Positions 25,954 to 33,957 of a DNA stretch of 64,000 bases are shown here, in pieces. The notes under the pieces were generated by a model that was not told the origin of the DNA, ran no database searches, and saw only the letters and a list, made by a program, of their open reading frames with translations. The stretch spans positions 73,541 to 137,540 of the forward strand of contig JBFWVR010000015.1 in NCBI GenBank assembly GCA_050246635.1, read 5' to 3'. The translations under genes and the position numbers were made by a program. Numbering within the stretch: the stretch's first letter is position 1; the number at the start of each line of letters is the position of its first letter. The DNA is from JBFWVR01 sp050246635 (lineage in GTDB: Bacteria; Acidobacteriota; Vicinamibacteria; Vicinamibacterales; UBA2999).

Positions 25954-26942
25954 AGCAGCCCCTCCGCGCGATACCAGTCGATGGTGCGGCGGATCCCGGT
26001 CCGCAGATCCACCTGCGGCTCGTAGCCGAGCTCCGTGCGTGCCCGCGTGATGTCGAAGGCGCGGCTCTTGGTGTAGAAGTCCACGCGCCGGCGGTACAGG
26101 GGCGGTTCGACGCGCAGCGGGACGCACACCAGCTCGCAGAGCAGGCCCGCGGTCCAGAAGGGCCAGACCGGCAGGTGCCAGCGGGGGGGCCGCACGCCGA
26201 GTTCCTGCGACACCAGCGCCACCAGCTCCCCGAGCGTCGTGTACCGTGCCCCGGCCAGGATGTAGGTGCGCCCGGCCGCGCCCGGGACCTCGCCGCACAG
26301 GCGGAAGCCCTCCACGAGGTCGTCGATGTACGTCAGGTGGTAGAACGCCTTTCCATCGCCGAGCATGGGAAATCGCCCACGCGCGAGGCCGCGGAACATC
26401 TTGAGGAACCGCATGTCGCCGGGCCCGTGGATGCCGATGGGCCGCGCCACGACGACGTCGAGCCCTTCGCGGATCCCGAAGTCGCGCGCCAGCGTCTCGG
26501 CCTCGAGCTTGGTGTCCTGGTAGACGTCGCCGGGGTTGAACGGCGCATCCTCGTTGGCCGGTGGGTGCGCGACGTGGCCATGCACCCCACCCGTGCTGCA
26601 GTGCACGACCCGTGACACGCCACGCGCCTTCGCGGCCTCGAGCACGTTGCGCGTGCCGCCCACGTTGATGGCGCGATACGCCGAGTCCGGCTGCCCCGCC
26701 TCCCGGTAGGTCGCGGCGATGTGGTACACGACGTCGACACCATCGGCCGCCAGGGCCACGGCGTCCGGATCCGTCAGGTCCCCTTCGAGAGCCCGCACAC
26801 CGGCATGGGCGGTCTCGGACGTCTCGAAGCGCCCCATGCTCCGGGGCCGCACCAGCGCCCGGACCTCGTTCCCGCGGCGGGCCAGGGTGCGCGCGAGGTG
26901 GCCGCCGGTGAAGCCGGTCGCCCCCGTGACGAGCACCCGCAT
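25950..26942 (-). CDS. NAD-dependent sugar-nucleotide epimerase/dehydratase-like
   Basis: The 330-residue extended short-chain dehydrogenase has the NAD loop GATGFTGGH at 7-15 and YHIAATY. The catalytic pair appears as YQDTKLEAE. It lacks the RYFNVFGP segment of the 3013-3969 enzyme and has RPIGIHGPGD instead, closer to hopanoid-associated or 3-beta-hydroxysteroid-like epimerases (HpnA type). It may therefore act on a lipid-linked sugar or hopanoid precursor. ATG overlaps the neighbouring GT4 stop by one base. Confidence 0.75.
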   Translation of the reverse strand: MRVLVTGATGFTGGHLARTLARRGNEVRALVRPRSMGRFETSETAHAGVRALEGDLTDPDAVALAADGVDVVYHIAATYREAGQPDSAYRAINVGGTRNVLEAAKARGVSRVVHCSTGGVHGHVAHPPANEDAPFNPGDVYQDTKLEAETLARDFGIREGLDVVVARPIGIHGPGDMRFLKMFRGLARGRFPMLGDGKAFYHLTYIDDLVEGFRLCGEVPGAAGRTYILAGARYTTLGELVALVSQELGVRPPRWHLPVWPFWTAGLLCELVCVPLRVEPPLYRRRVDFYTKSRAFDITRARTELGYEPQVDLRTGIRRTIDWYRAEGLL

Positions 26943-28189
26943 CAGCGCGCCAGCTCCCGGGTGCCAACGCCTTCGGGGGCCGGCTCGCCGGGCCCGCCGT
27001 CGGCCATCAGCCGCGCGTAGGCCTCGGCCGTCCGCCGCAAGTACACCTCCCGGCTGTACCGCTCCTCCGCCAGGGCGCGCGCCGCGGCCGCCAGCTGGCG
27101 GCGCGTCTCGGGTTGTTCGATCAGCTCCGCCACCGCCGTCGCGAACGGCCCGGGCTCGGGGGCCACCAGGCGGCACACGGCGCGGTTCAGCACCTGCGTG
27201 TGCGTCAGCAGGTCGGTAGCCACGATCGGCCGGCCCGAGCGGAGGTAGGAGTAGATCTTGAGCGGCGTGTTGGTGCCCCGGATGCGCGGGGACACCAGCA
27301 GGTCGCACGCCTCCACGTAGGCAGGGATCTCCCGGGCCGGCTGCTGCCCGGTGAAGACCATCACCTTGTCGGCGCCGGTCGAGGCCGCGAACGCCTGTGC
27401 CTGCGCCACCTGCCCCGGTTCCCCCCCGACGACGAGCACGCGCGCCTCCGGATGGCCGTCGGCCAGGCGCGCGGCCGCCTGCGTCAGGAGCTCCACGCCC
27501 TGGTAGGCCTCGAAGGTCCCCGTATAGAGCGCCAGCGGCGCGTCGGCAGGAATGCCCCACCGGGCACGTACCTCGGCGGCGGTCAGCGACGGCGCGTCCT
27601 CGACATCGCCGCCCATCACGTTCTCGATGAGCAGCGACCGGGCACCAGCGCCCATGCCCTCGACCGTGTCCTGCAGCTCCTGGCAGATGGTGATGACGAC
27701 GGAGGAGCGGTGGACCATCTGGTCCTCGGCCCACTGGAACAGGCGCCGCAGGAGGCCGGACCGGCTGTACTTGAAGTTGCTGAGCTGCTGCGGCAGGCTC
27801 GAGTGCATGTCGTAGAGGTGCGGGATCCGCAGCCACTTCGCGAGCGACACCCCGACCAGCCCCATCTCCTCGTGCGAGTGAATGGCGTCGTAACGCGTCG
27901 TCAGGAGCCGGCGCAGGATCGTGACCAGCATCAGGCCATCGAGCACGAGCTTCGTCGGCGACGGGCCAATCCGGACCTTCCGGACGAACGGGGGCCGCAT
28001 GGCCCGGAAGATCCGCAGGTTCGGAAGCTCGACGTCCCGGCCGATCGGGTAGGTCACGAGATCGATCTGGTGCCCCAGCTCCCCGAGTGCCTTGATGCGG
28101 TGGTACTCGCTGAACGGCGTGCCGCGGGGCTCGAAGAACGGCTCCGGGGCCAGCATGAGGATACGGAGGGGGCGGGCGCGGTCAGTCAC
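26942..28189 (-). CDS. GT4 glycosyltransferase, first gene of the ten-gene operon
   Basis: The 415-residue GT-B enzyme has LAPEPFFEPRGTPFSEY near the N-terminus, HSHEEMGLVG, YTGTFEAYQGVELL and the donor site SPRIRGTNTPLKIYSYLRSG. I start it at GTG 28189, where AGGAG lies four bases upstream. A TTG at 28204 would add five residues without a ribosome site. A TATAAT 23 bases upstream marks the operon promoter. Confidence 0.87.
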   Translation of the reverse strand: MTDRARPLRILMLAPEPFFEPRGTPFSEYHRIKALGELGHQIDLVTYPIGRDVELPNLRIFRAMRPPFVRKVRIGPSPTKLVLDGLMLVTILRRLLTTRYDAIHSHEEMGLVGVSLAKWLRIPHLYDMHSSLPQQLSNFKYSRSGLLRRLFQWAEDQMVHRSSVVITICQELQDTVEGMGAGARSLLIENVMGGDVEDAPSLTAAEVRARWGIPADAPLALYTGTFEAYQGVELLTQAAARLADGHPEARVLVVGGEPGQVAQAQAFAASTGADKVMVFTGQQPAREIPAYVEACDLLVSPRIRGTNTPLKIYSYLRSGRPIVATDLLTHTQVLNRAVCRLVAPEPGPFATAVAELIEQPETRRQLAAAARALAEERYSREVYLRRTAEAYARLMADGGPGEPAPEGVGTRELAR

Positions 28190-28212
28190 GTCGCTCCTGG
28201 GCAAAACGTCTC

Positions 28213-28218
28213 ATTATA
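28213..28218 (-). promoter_or_regulatory. -10 element (TATAAT) of the glycan operon
   Basis: Perfect TATAAT on the minus strand, 23 bases before the GTG at 28189. No good -35 box: the upstream bases belong to the hairpin array at 28219-28895, so the array abuts the promoter directly. Confidence 0.55.
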
Positions 28219-28895
28219 GGGCCTCGCCCCTCGACTTCGCTCGGGGCTCGGTGGGCTGGCCGCCTCGCGGCCGCGGGGCCTCGGGCCTCCGGCCCTCAGT
28301 CGGCCAGCCGCTCCGCGGCCGTGGGGCCTCGGACCTGCGGTCCTCGGTAGGCCGGCCGCTTCGCGGCCGTCAGGACTCGTCCTCCCCGGATCCAGAGTCG
28401 GACGTCGCTGGGACAGGGACGCAGGCCGCGCGCGTTGCGCGCGGTGGGCCTCGCCCCTCGGCTTCGCTCGGGGCTCGGTGGGCCGGCCGCTTCGCGGCCG
28501 TTAGGACTCGTCCTCCCTGGATCCAGAGTCGGACTTCGCTGGGACAGGGATGCAGGCCGCTCGCTTCGCTCGCGTCAGGCCTCGCCCCTCGGCTTCGCTC
28601 GGGGCTCGGTAGGCCGTGCCCGGGACGGGCAATTCCCAACGGCCGCGAAGCGGCCGGCCTGCCGAGCCCCAGGCGAAGCCGAGCGGCGAGGCCCACCGCG
28701 CGCAAGGCGCGCGGCCTACGGTCCTCGTCCCAGCGAGCCGAGGGTAGCGACGGCGAGTCCCAGCGATGTCCGACGCGCGAGCCAGGGAGGACGAGTCCTA
28801 CCGAGCCCCGAGCCAAGTCGAGGGGCGAGGCCCACCGAGGGCCGCAGGCCCGAGGCCCACGGGCCCGCGCACCGCGCGGGCCCGCCGTGGTGTAA
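28219..28895. repeat. Dense array of REP-like hairpin modules
   Basis: No gene is believable here. At least three modules recur in both orientations: CTCGCCCCTCGGCTTCGCTCG (a hairpin, about 28445 and 28578), GGCCGGCCGCTTCGCGGCCG (28348, 28481, inverted near 28640) and AGGACTCGTCCTCC followed by GGATCCAGAGTCGGAC (28374, 28502, inverted near 28786). Related pieces lie at 37396-37600. The array separates divergent operons. Confidence 0.8.
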
Positions 28896-28947
28896 AGTTC
28901 TGGGCAGTTCGGACCGATACCCCCGGTCGATCCCCGGGGAGTGTCCT

Positions 28948-30141
28948 ATGTACCGGTCCGCTGTCCTCGCCGCGCTCGTCGCGGCCGCCGTCGCCGGCAC
29001 CGCCTGCGAGCGCGCCAAGAGCGCCAACCCGCTCAGCCCCGACGTCGCCGGGCCGATCCCGGGCGTCAGCATCACCGCCCCGAAGGCGCTCGAGCCGTCG
29101 GGCGGGACGCAACTGACGTCGCAAGGAGCAGCCAACGTCACCCTCGTCATCGAGAACGCCGGCACCAACGGCGAACGCCCGCTCTGGCTGCAGCTCGACC
29201 TGGCGAAGGACGCGGCCTTCTCCCAGCTGCTCCACCAGGCCGACCGCCTGACGCCCGGCGAGAACGGCCGCACGAGCTACCGCATCCCCGACGGCCTCGC
29301 CGCCGGCCACACGTACTACTGGCGCGTCCGCGCCATGGACGGCGCCAACACAGGTCCCTATTCCAGCGTCGCCAGCTTCAGCGTCCTCGAGCCCGTCGTG
29401 ATCGGCACGCCGGTGCCCGTCGCCCCGAGTGGCCTGCTGACCACCAACCAGCCGCAGTTCATCGCCACGAACGGGGCGATCAGCGGACCGGTCGGCCAGG
29501 TCGTCTACCGCTTCGAGCTGGCCAACGCCCCCGACCCGGCCGCGACGATTGCCGTCGTCACCGTCACCCCGGGCTCGGGCGGGCAGACCACGATGTCGGT
29601 CGGCGAGCTGCCCTGGGCCACGACCTATTACTGGCGCGTCTACGCCACGGACGGAGAGACCACGAGCGCGTTCTCATCGGTGCTCTCGTTCACGACACCA
29701 GCGGCGCCCGCCCCGGCGCCCCCGCCGGGCACGCCGCCGCCGGGCACCAATCCGCCTCCCGGTCCGGTCGGGCAGCCGCGAACCATCTCGATCGACGAGG
29801 CGCTCGCCATCGTGCGCATGGTCCACGACCGCGAGGGCTGGAACCTGGGGTCGGGCTCGTCGCGGGAGCAGCGCGTCCAGTTCCTCTTCCGCGCCGCCGC
29901 GGCGATCCACTACGGCCACCCTGTCTACAACCCGCAGGGACCCGACGCGAACTGGTGCGTGAAGGATGCCGGCGGCGGCCGCCCCCCGTCCGACGACGTG
30001 CTGGTGCGGTGCGACTCGCGGGATGCGTGGGATCTGATCGGCGGCGCCGGTGCGAGCGGCTACTCGTTCCACACCGACTACATCGGGCGGTTGCCGGGCG
30101 GGCAGAACGTCTACCCACCGCCCCTCTCGGCGCTGCCCTGA
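28948..30141 (+). CDS. Lipoprotein A: FN3-like repeats plus novel C-terminal domain
   Basis: The 397-residue protein has a signal peptide with lipobox AGTAC (C20). Two fibronectin-III-like segments follow, each ending in YYWRVxAxDG (about 100-150 and 200-245). Then comes a proline-rich linker (about 250-275) and a 120-residue C-terminal domain (278-397). That domain has AAIHYGHP, NWCVKDAGGGRP, RDAWDL and DYIGRLPGGQNVYPPP, with two cysteines at domain positions 60 and 78. I do not recognise it. Lipoprotein B (31204) carries the same domain, 67 of 120 aligned positions identical without a gap. A surface-binding role is a guess. Confidence 0.8.
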   Translation: MYRSAVLAALVAAAVAGTACERAKSANPLSPDVAGPIPGVSITAPKALEPSGGTQLTSQGAANVTLVIENAGTNGERPLWLQLDLAKDAAFSQLLHQADRLTPGENGRTSYRIPDGLAAGHTYYWRVRAMDGANTGPYSSVASFSVLEPVVIGTPVPVAPSGLLTTNQPQFIATNGAISGPVGQVVYRFELANAPDPAATIAVVTVTPGSGGQTTMSVGELPWATTYYWRVYATDGETTSAFSSVLSFTTPAAPAPAPPPGTPPPGTNPPPGPVGQPRTISIDEALAIVRMVHDREGWNLGSGSSREQRVQFLFRAAAAIHYGHPVYNPQGPDANWCVKDAGGGRPPSDDVLVRCDSRDAWDLIGGAGASGYSFHTDYIGRLPGGQNVYPPPLSALP

Positions 30142-30169
30142 GCCGCGCCGACACTCCGCACAAAAACGC

Positions 30170-30204
30170 AACGGGGGCGCCGGCCCGCAGGCAGCGCCCC
30201 CGTT
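30170..30204 (+). terminator. Terminator-like hairpin between convergent genes
   Basis: AACGGGGGCGC pairs with GCGCCCCCGTT around a 13-base loop, followed by GT. It lies between the ends of lipoprotein A and the minus-strand barrel gene and could serve both. Confidence 0.6.
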
Positions 30205-30240
30205 GTCATGTCCTGGCCTCCGCCGAGGCCGTGCAGGCCG

Positions 30241-31005
30241 CTAGAAGCGGACGCGCGCGCCGACGCCAGCCTGGAAACCGCCCAGGTCCACCGAGACGTC
30301 GTTGGCCAGCACGCGGATGTCGGTCGAGGCCCCAGCGTAACGGACGAACCCGCCGAAGCCGAGCTTGAAGTCGTCCTGCCGCCAGGCCGTGTAGGTCACG
30401 TCGAGCCCCACGTTGACGCCCACGGCCGACTCATTGCGGCTCGCCGTCTGCGGCTGCGCGACGATGTTGGTGAAGGGCGAACCGGCCTCGCCGATGAGCA
30501 CGTCCGAGACGACGTCCTGCTTCAGCTTGAAGATCGACGGTCCGACGAAGAACTGGATGTCGACCGCGTCGGACAGGACGTACATGTACCCGATCTGCAG
30601 GTGCACGGCCTGCTCGGTGTGCTTCAGTCCCCCGACGTTCTCCGAGAACTGGCGGGGCTGGCCGAAGAACAGCGGGTGCGGCACGGCGCCGGCGACGGTC
30701 ACCGAGCTGGTGGACGACCCGCGGGAATACCCCATGCCGATGCTGACGTTCTGCCACACGCGAACGCCCGCGCCGATGTCGAACAGGTTGCCCGCATCGA
30801 CACTGCCGTTCTCGGTGATGCGCCCGTCCTCGCCGTACTGCCGGATGTCCGTGGCGTCGTTCAGGTCGATGGTCGCGCCCTGGAAGGCCCCGTTGATGTT
30901 GATGTAGCCGCGATCGGTCCACTCCCGGCCCTGGGCCGCAGCGGACTGGGCCGCGAAGAGGGCGATTCCGGCCACCACGATGAGCGTGCGCGCGTGTCTC
31001 TGCAT
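30241..31005 (-). CDS. Outer-membrane beta-barrel protein
   Basis: The 254-residue protein has a signal peptide cleaved near AAAQ (about residue 25). Amphipathic strands alternate with turns, and the last residue is phenylalanine (VGARVRF), the classic signal for outer-membrane barrel assembly. Family unknown; about ten strands by eye. It sits between the two paralogous lipoproteins, transcribed toward lipoprotein A and away from lipoprotein B, which suggests but does not prove a joint role. Confidence 0.7.
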   Translation of the reverse strand: MQRHARTLIVVAGIALFAAQSAAAQGREWTDRGYININGAFQGATIDLNDATDIRQYGEDGRITENGSVDAGNLFDIGAGVRVWQNVSIGMGYSRGSSTSSVTVAGAVPHPLFFGQPRQFSENVGGLKHTEQAVHLQIGYMYVLSDAVDIQFFVGPSIFKLKQDVVSDVLIGEAGSPFTNIVAQPQTASRNESAVGVNVGLDVTYTAWRQDDFKLGFGGFVRYAGASTDIRVLANDVSVDLGGFQAGVGARVRF

Positions 31006-31141
31006 AAGGGTTCAGTCGGCTCCCGCGATGAAGGTCAAACGTCTGGCATCGTAGCATGAGGCTCCGGCTCGACCACCACTAATTCGCTCTGAACAGAGGG
31101 GTTCTGGCATTTGGGGGTTTCCCGCGCGGCGTGCGCTGGGG

Positions 31142-31147
31142 TATCAT
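31142..31147 (+). promoter_or_regulatory. Candidate -10 element (TATCAT) for lipoprotein B
   Basis: TATCAT lies 56 bases before the ATG at 31204. A GC-rich short hairpin and AGGAGA (about 31191) follow in the leader. Confidence 0.35.
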
Positions 31148-31203
31148 GCTGCGCGGTTTGACGCGCCAGCCGGCGCGCCACTTCCACAGGAGAGTCCAGT
31201 TCG

Positions 31204-32079
31204 ATGACCAGCAAGTTCGCCCTGTCCAGTCTCGCCGCGATCGTGGCCCTGACCGTCGCCTGCTCGGGCAGCCCTGCGACTCCCCTGTCGCCCAGTGCTA
31301 CCACCGGGGTCGCACTGAACGCCAACGCTGACGGATCCACGCTGAAGATCGACGCGCCGGTGCCGTCGGGCCCCGGCAACAGCGAGACGATCGACACGAT
31401 TCGGCCGACGTTCACCTTTGCCAACGCCACGTCCACGTATCTCGGCTCCACCATCGCCGGCGTGAGCTACCGCCTGCAGTTGCTGACCGGCGGCGGGACG
31501 CTGGTCGACGAGCGTACGGTGGCCCAGGGCAGCGGCTCCACGAGCTACGAGGCCGATACGAACCTCGACTACGCCTCGGACTACGCCTGGCGTGTCCGGG
31601 CCGAGCTCGACGGCGCCTACGGCCCGTGGTCGCCGGCCATGTTCTTCCGCACGCCGAACCGTCCGCAGCCTGGCGGCACCCCCACCGGCACGGTCGGCGC
31701 GCCGCGGAACATCGGCTTCGACGAGGCGTACGGCATCATCCGCCGCATCTACGACGAGCTCCGCTTCAACATCGGTGGCAGCTCGACGCGTGAGCAGCGC
31801 AACGTCTACCTCGCCGCCGCGGTGGCCGCGATCCACTACGGTCACCCGCGCTTCAACCCGGCCGGGCCCGACAACGACTGGTGCATCAAGGACGCCGGCT
31901 CCGGCCGTCCCCAGGCAGACGACGTGATCGTGATCTGCAGCACGCGCGATGCGTGGGACCTGGTCCTGAGCATCGGTGGCGACCACTACCACTGGGAGCC
32001 CGACTACATCGGCCGCCTCTCCGGCAGCCAGAACGTCTACGCGCCGCCGGTCGGCGCCCTGGCCATCCTCGGCCAGTAG
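31204..32079 (+). CDS. Lipoprotein B: paralogue of lipoprotein A with the same novel domain
   Basis: The 291-residue protein has its lipobox cysteine at C20, as in lipoprotein A, and a similar PLSP after it. It has one FN3-like segment ending DYAWRVRAELDGAYGPW, a short Gly/Pro linker and the shared C-terminal domain (168-287) with AAIHYGHP, DWCIKDAGSGRP, RDAWDL and DYIGRLSGSQNVYAPP. Both cysteines are kept, so a disulfide is likely. AGGAGA precedes the ATG by about eight bases. Together they look like a duplicated pair that diverged in repeat number. Confidence 0.82.
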   Translation: MTSKFALSSLAAIVALTVACSGSPATPLSPSATTGVALNANADGSTLKIDAPVPSGPGNSETIDTIRPTFTFANATSTYLGSTIAGVSYRLQLLTGGGTLVDERTVAQGSGSTSYEADTNLDYASDYAWRVRAELDGAYGPWSPAMFFRTPNRPQPGGTPTGTVGAPRNIGFDEAYGIIRRIYDELRFNIGGSSTREQRNVYLAAAVAAIHYGHPRFNPAGPDNDWCIKDAGSGRPQADDVIVICSTRDAWDLVLSIGGDHYHWEPDYIGRLSGSQNVYAPPVGALAILGQ

Positions 32080-32089
32080 GTCCTGTCCG

Positions 32090-32125
32090 GACGTCCCGGG
32101 CCGCGCGTCAGCGGCCCGGGACGTC
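32090..32125 (+). terminator. 15-bp perfect inverted repeat after lipoprotein B
   Basis: GACGTCCCGGGCCGC and its exact complement flank the six-base loop GCGTCA. It starts 11 bases after the stop. No T-run follows, so it may be mRNA-stabilising rather than a terminator. Confidence 0.55.
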
Positions 32126-32130
32126 ACGGG

Positions 32131-32886
32131 ATGGTTCCTCCCTCCTCCAGGCCCCACCCAGTGTCCGAGCCCTCGACCTTCTACAAGACCTTCTCCGAGA
32201 AGAAGCTCACGACGTACGGGGCGTCCAGGCGCGGACGCATCGAGCAGCACCGGCTGGCGTTGCTGCATCGCTTCAAGCCCGCCCCGGGGCGCATGTTCGA
32301 GATCGGGCCGGGGCACGGGACGCTTGCCGAGCAGGCGGTGGCGGCCGGGTGGCAGTACACGGCCATCGAGGCCAGCCCCCTGCTGATCGAGGTACTGCGC
32401 GGGAAGGGCCTGGACGTCATCGAGTCGTGGACCCCGCCGATGCCGATGGCCGACGCATCGGCCGACGTCGTGTATGCCGACCAGGTGCTCGAGCACATGA
32501 GCGGCATCGACGCGGCGCGCCAGTTCACGGCCGAGGCGCTGCGGACGCTCCGGCCGGGCGGTGTCTTCTTCGTGGTCGTCCCCGACTACCTCAAGGAGCG
32601 CACGTTCTTCTGGGACGTGGACTACACCCACAACTTCGTCACGACCGAGCGGCGGGTGCGGCAGCTGTTCGGCGACGGCGGGTTCGAGGTGCTGCACGTC
32701 GAGCGCGGCATCGGGCTGGCCACCGGCGTGAAGCGCGACCTGCTGGCGGCCGGCGCGCTCCTCGTCAACCTGCCGGGCGTCGATGCGCTGTCGCGCCACA
32801 CCGGCACGGAAGAGCTGGTCTTCAAGATCCGCAAGAACCTGTTCGAGACGCTGACCTTCGTCGCGCGCAAGCCGGCCAGCCGCTGA
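32131..32886 (+). CDS. SAM-dependent class I methyltransferase
   Basis: The 251-residue protein (from ATG 32131; 241 from GTG 32161) has motif I FEIGPGHGTLAE at about 55-66, an acidic loop AIEAS, and motif III ALRTLRPGGVFFVVVPD. The fold is that of small-molecule/lipid methyltransferases (methyltransf_11/23 type). Its place before flippase-like and radical SAM genes suggests methylation of a glycan or lipid carrier. Neither start has a clear ribosome site, so the true start is uncertain. Confidence 0.85.
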   Translation: MVPPSSRPHPVSEPSTFYKTFSEKKLTTYGASRRGRIEQHRLALLHRFKPAPGRMFEIGPGHGTLAEQAVAAGWQYTAIEASPLLIEVLRGKGLDVIESWTPPMPMADASADVVYADQVLEHMSGIDAARQFTAEALRTLRPGGVFFVVVPDYLKERTFFWDVDYTHNFVTTERRVRQLFGDGGFEVLHVERGIGLATGVKRDLLAAGALLVNLPGVDALSRHTGTEELVFKIRKNLFETLTFVARKPASR

Positions 32887-32917
32887 CGCCGGGGGACGCG
32901 TGGCAGGAGGACACGGG

Positions 32918-33847
32918 ATGCTGGGCCGCGTCGCGCGGTCGTGGTGGCTCCGCCTGGGCATCACGGCAGCCATCCTCGTCTACCTCGGATCCCGGCTCGA
33001 CATGGCCGCGGCCGGGCGGGCCATCCTCACCGTCAGCCGGCCGCACCTGGCCGTCGTGTTGCTGCTGGTCGGCCTCGACCGGCTGGTGATGATCCTGCGC
33101 TGGCTGCTCCTGCTCCGCGCCAGCGGAACCCCCATCTCCGCGAAATCCGCCGCCTGGATTTTCCTCGTGAGCTCGTTCGTCGGGAGCTTCCTGCCCGCGG
33201 GGGTCGGCGGGGACGCCGCGCGCGCCTGGACGCTCACCCAGCGTACCGCCCAGGGCAGCGAGGCGCTCGCCTCGGTGGCCGTCGACCGCCTGCTCGGCAT
33301 CCTGTCGCTCGTCGGCATGGGCGCGGCCGGCCTGCTGCTCGTGGCGCCGGCCGGCGACGGCGACTGGCGGCTGCCCGCGGCGGTGGCCCTGCTCGCCGCG
33401 ATCTGCCTCTGCGCCTTCTGGGCCGACCGGCTCGTCCGCGCGATCGTCCCCGCGCACCGGCACGAGGGCGCCATCACGCGCCGCCTCCTGCGGCTGAGCG
33501 ATGCCGTGTCGCGCTACCGCGGCCGTGGCGGCGTGCTCGTGCACGTCATGGCCTGGTCGCTCGTGGTCCAGCTGCTGCGCATCGGGCAGGCGTACCTGCT
33601 GGGCCTGGGGCTCGGCATCACGGTGCCGTTCCGGTTCTACCTGCTCTTCATGCCGGTGGGCCTGCTGATGTTGCTGCTGCCGGTCTCGATCAGCGGGTTC
33701 GGCCTGCCGCAAGGCGTGTTCGTCTGGCTGCTGCGTCCCCTCGGCGTGCCGGACGAGGCCTCGTTCGCCCTGTCGACGCTGATCGTGCTGACCGGGCTTG
33801 CCGGCAACCTGCCCGGGCTCGTGCTCTGGCTGCGCGCCCGCCGCTGA
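32918..33847 (+). CDS. LPG synthase TM-region (UPF0104) family membrane protein
   Basis: The 309-residue polytopic protein has about eight helices with the family-typical FLPAGVGGDAARAW (about residue 95) and LPVSISGFGLPQGVF. Members resemble the flippase half of MprF and are often found in polysaccharide clusters as putative lipid or glycan flippases. AGGAGG at 32905-32910 lies seven bases before ATG 32918 and fixes the start over the GTG at 32900. It follows the methyltransferase by 31 bases. Confidence 0.82.
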   Translation: MLGRVARSWWLRLGITAAILVYLGSRLDMAAAGRAILTVSRPHLAVVLLLVGLDRLVMILRWLLLLRASGTPISAKSAAWIFLVSSFVGSFLPAGVGGDAARAWTLTQRTAQGSEALASVAVDRLLGILSLVGMGAAGLLLVAPAGDGDWRLPAAVALLAAICLCAFWADRLVRAIVPAHRHEGAITRRLLRLSDAVSRYRGRGGVLVHVMAWSLVVQLLRIGQAYLLGLGLGITVPFRFYLLFMPVGLLMLLLPVSISGFGLPQGVFVWLLRPLGVPDEASFALSTLIVLTGLAGNLPGLVLWLRARR

Positions 33848-33957
33848 GCTGGCGGGCCGCCCACCGGGCGCCCTCGCCCATTCGGCCCCCCTGGGGGCCC
33901 GCCCGGCCCTCGCGCCTTTACCGCATCGTGGAAAACCTGTAAAATCTTGGACTTAGC

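Noticed and set aside
28435..28947. Upstream extension of lipoprotein A through the repeat array
   Set aside because: It would translate hairpin repeats and bury the signal peptide; the lipobox fits only the ATG at 28948.
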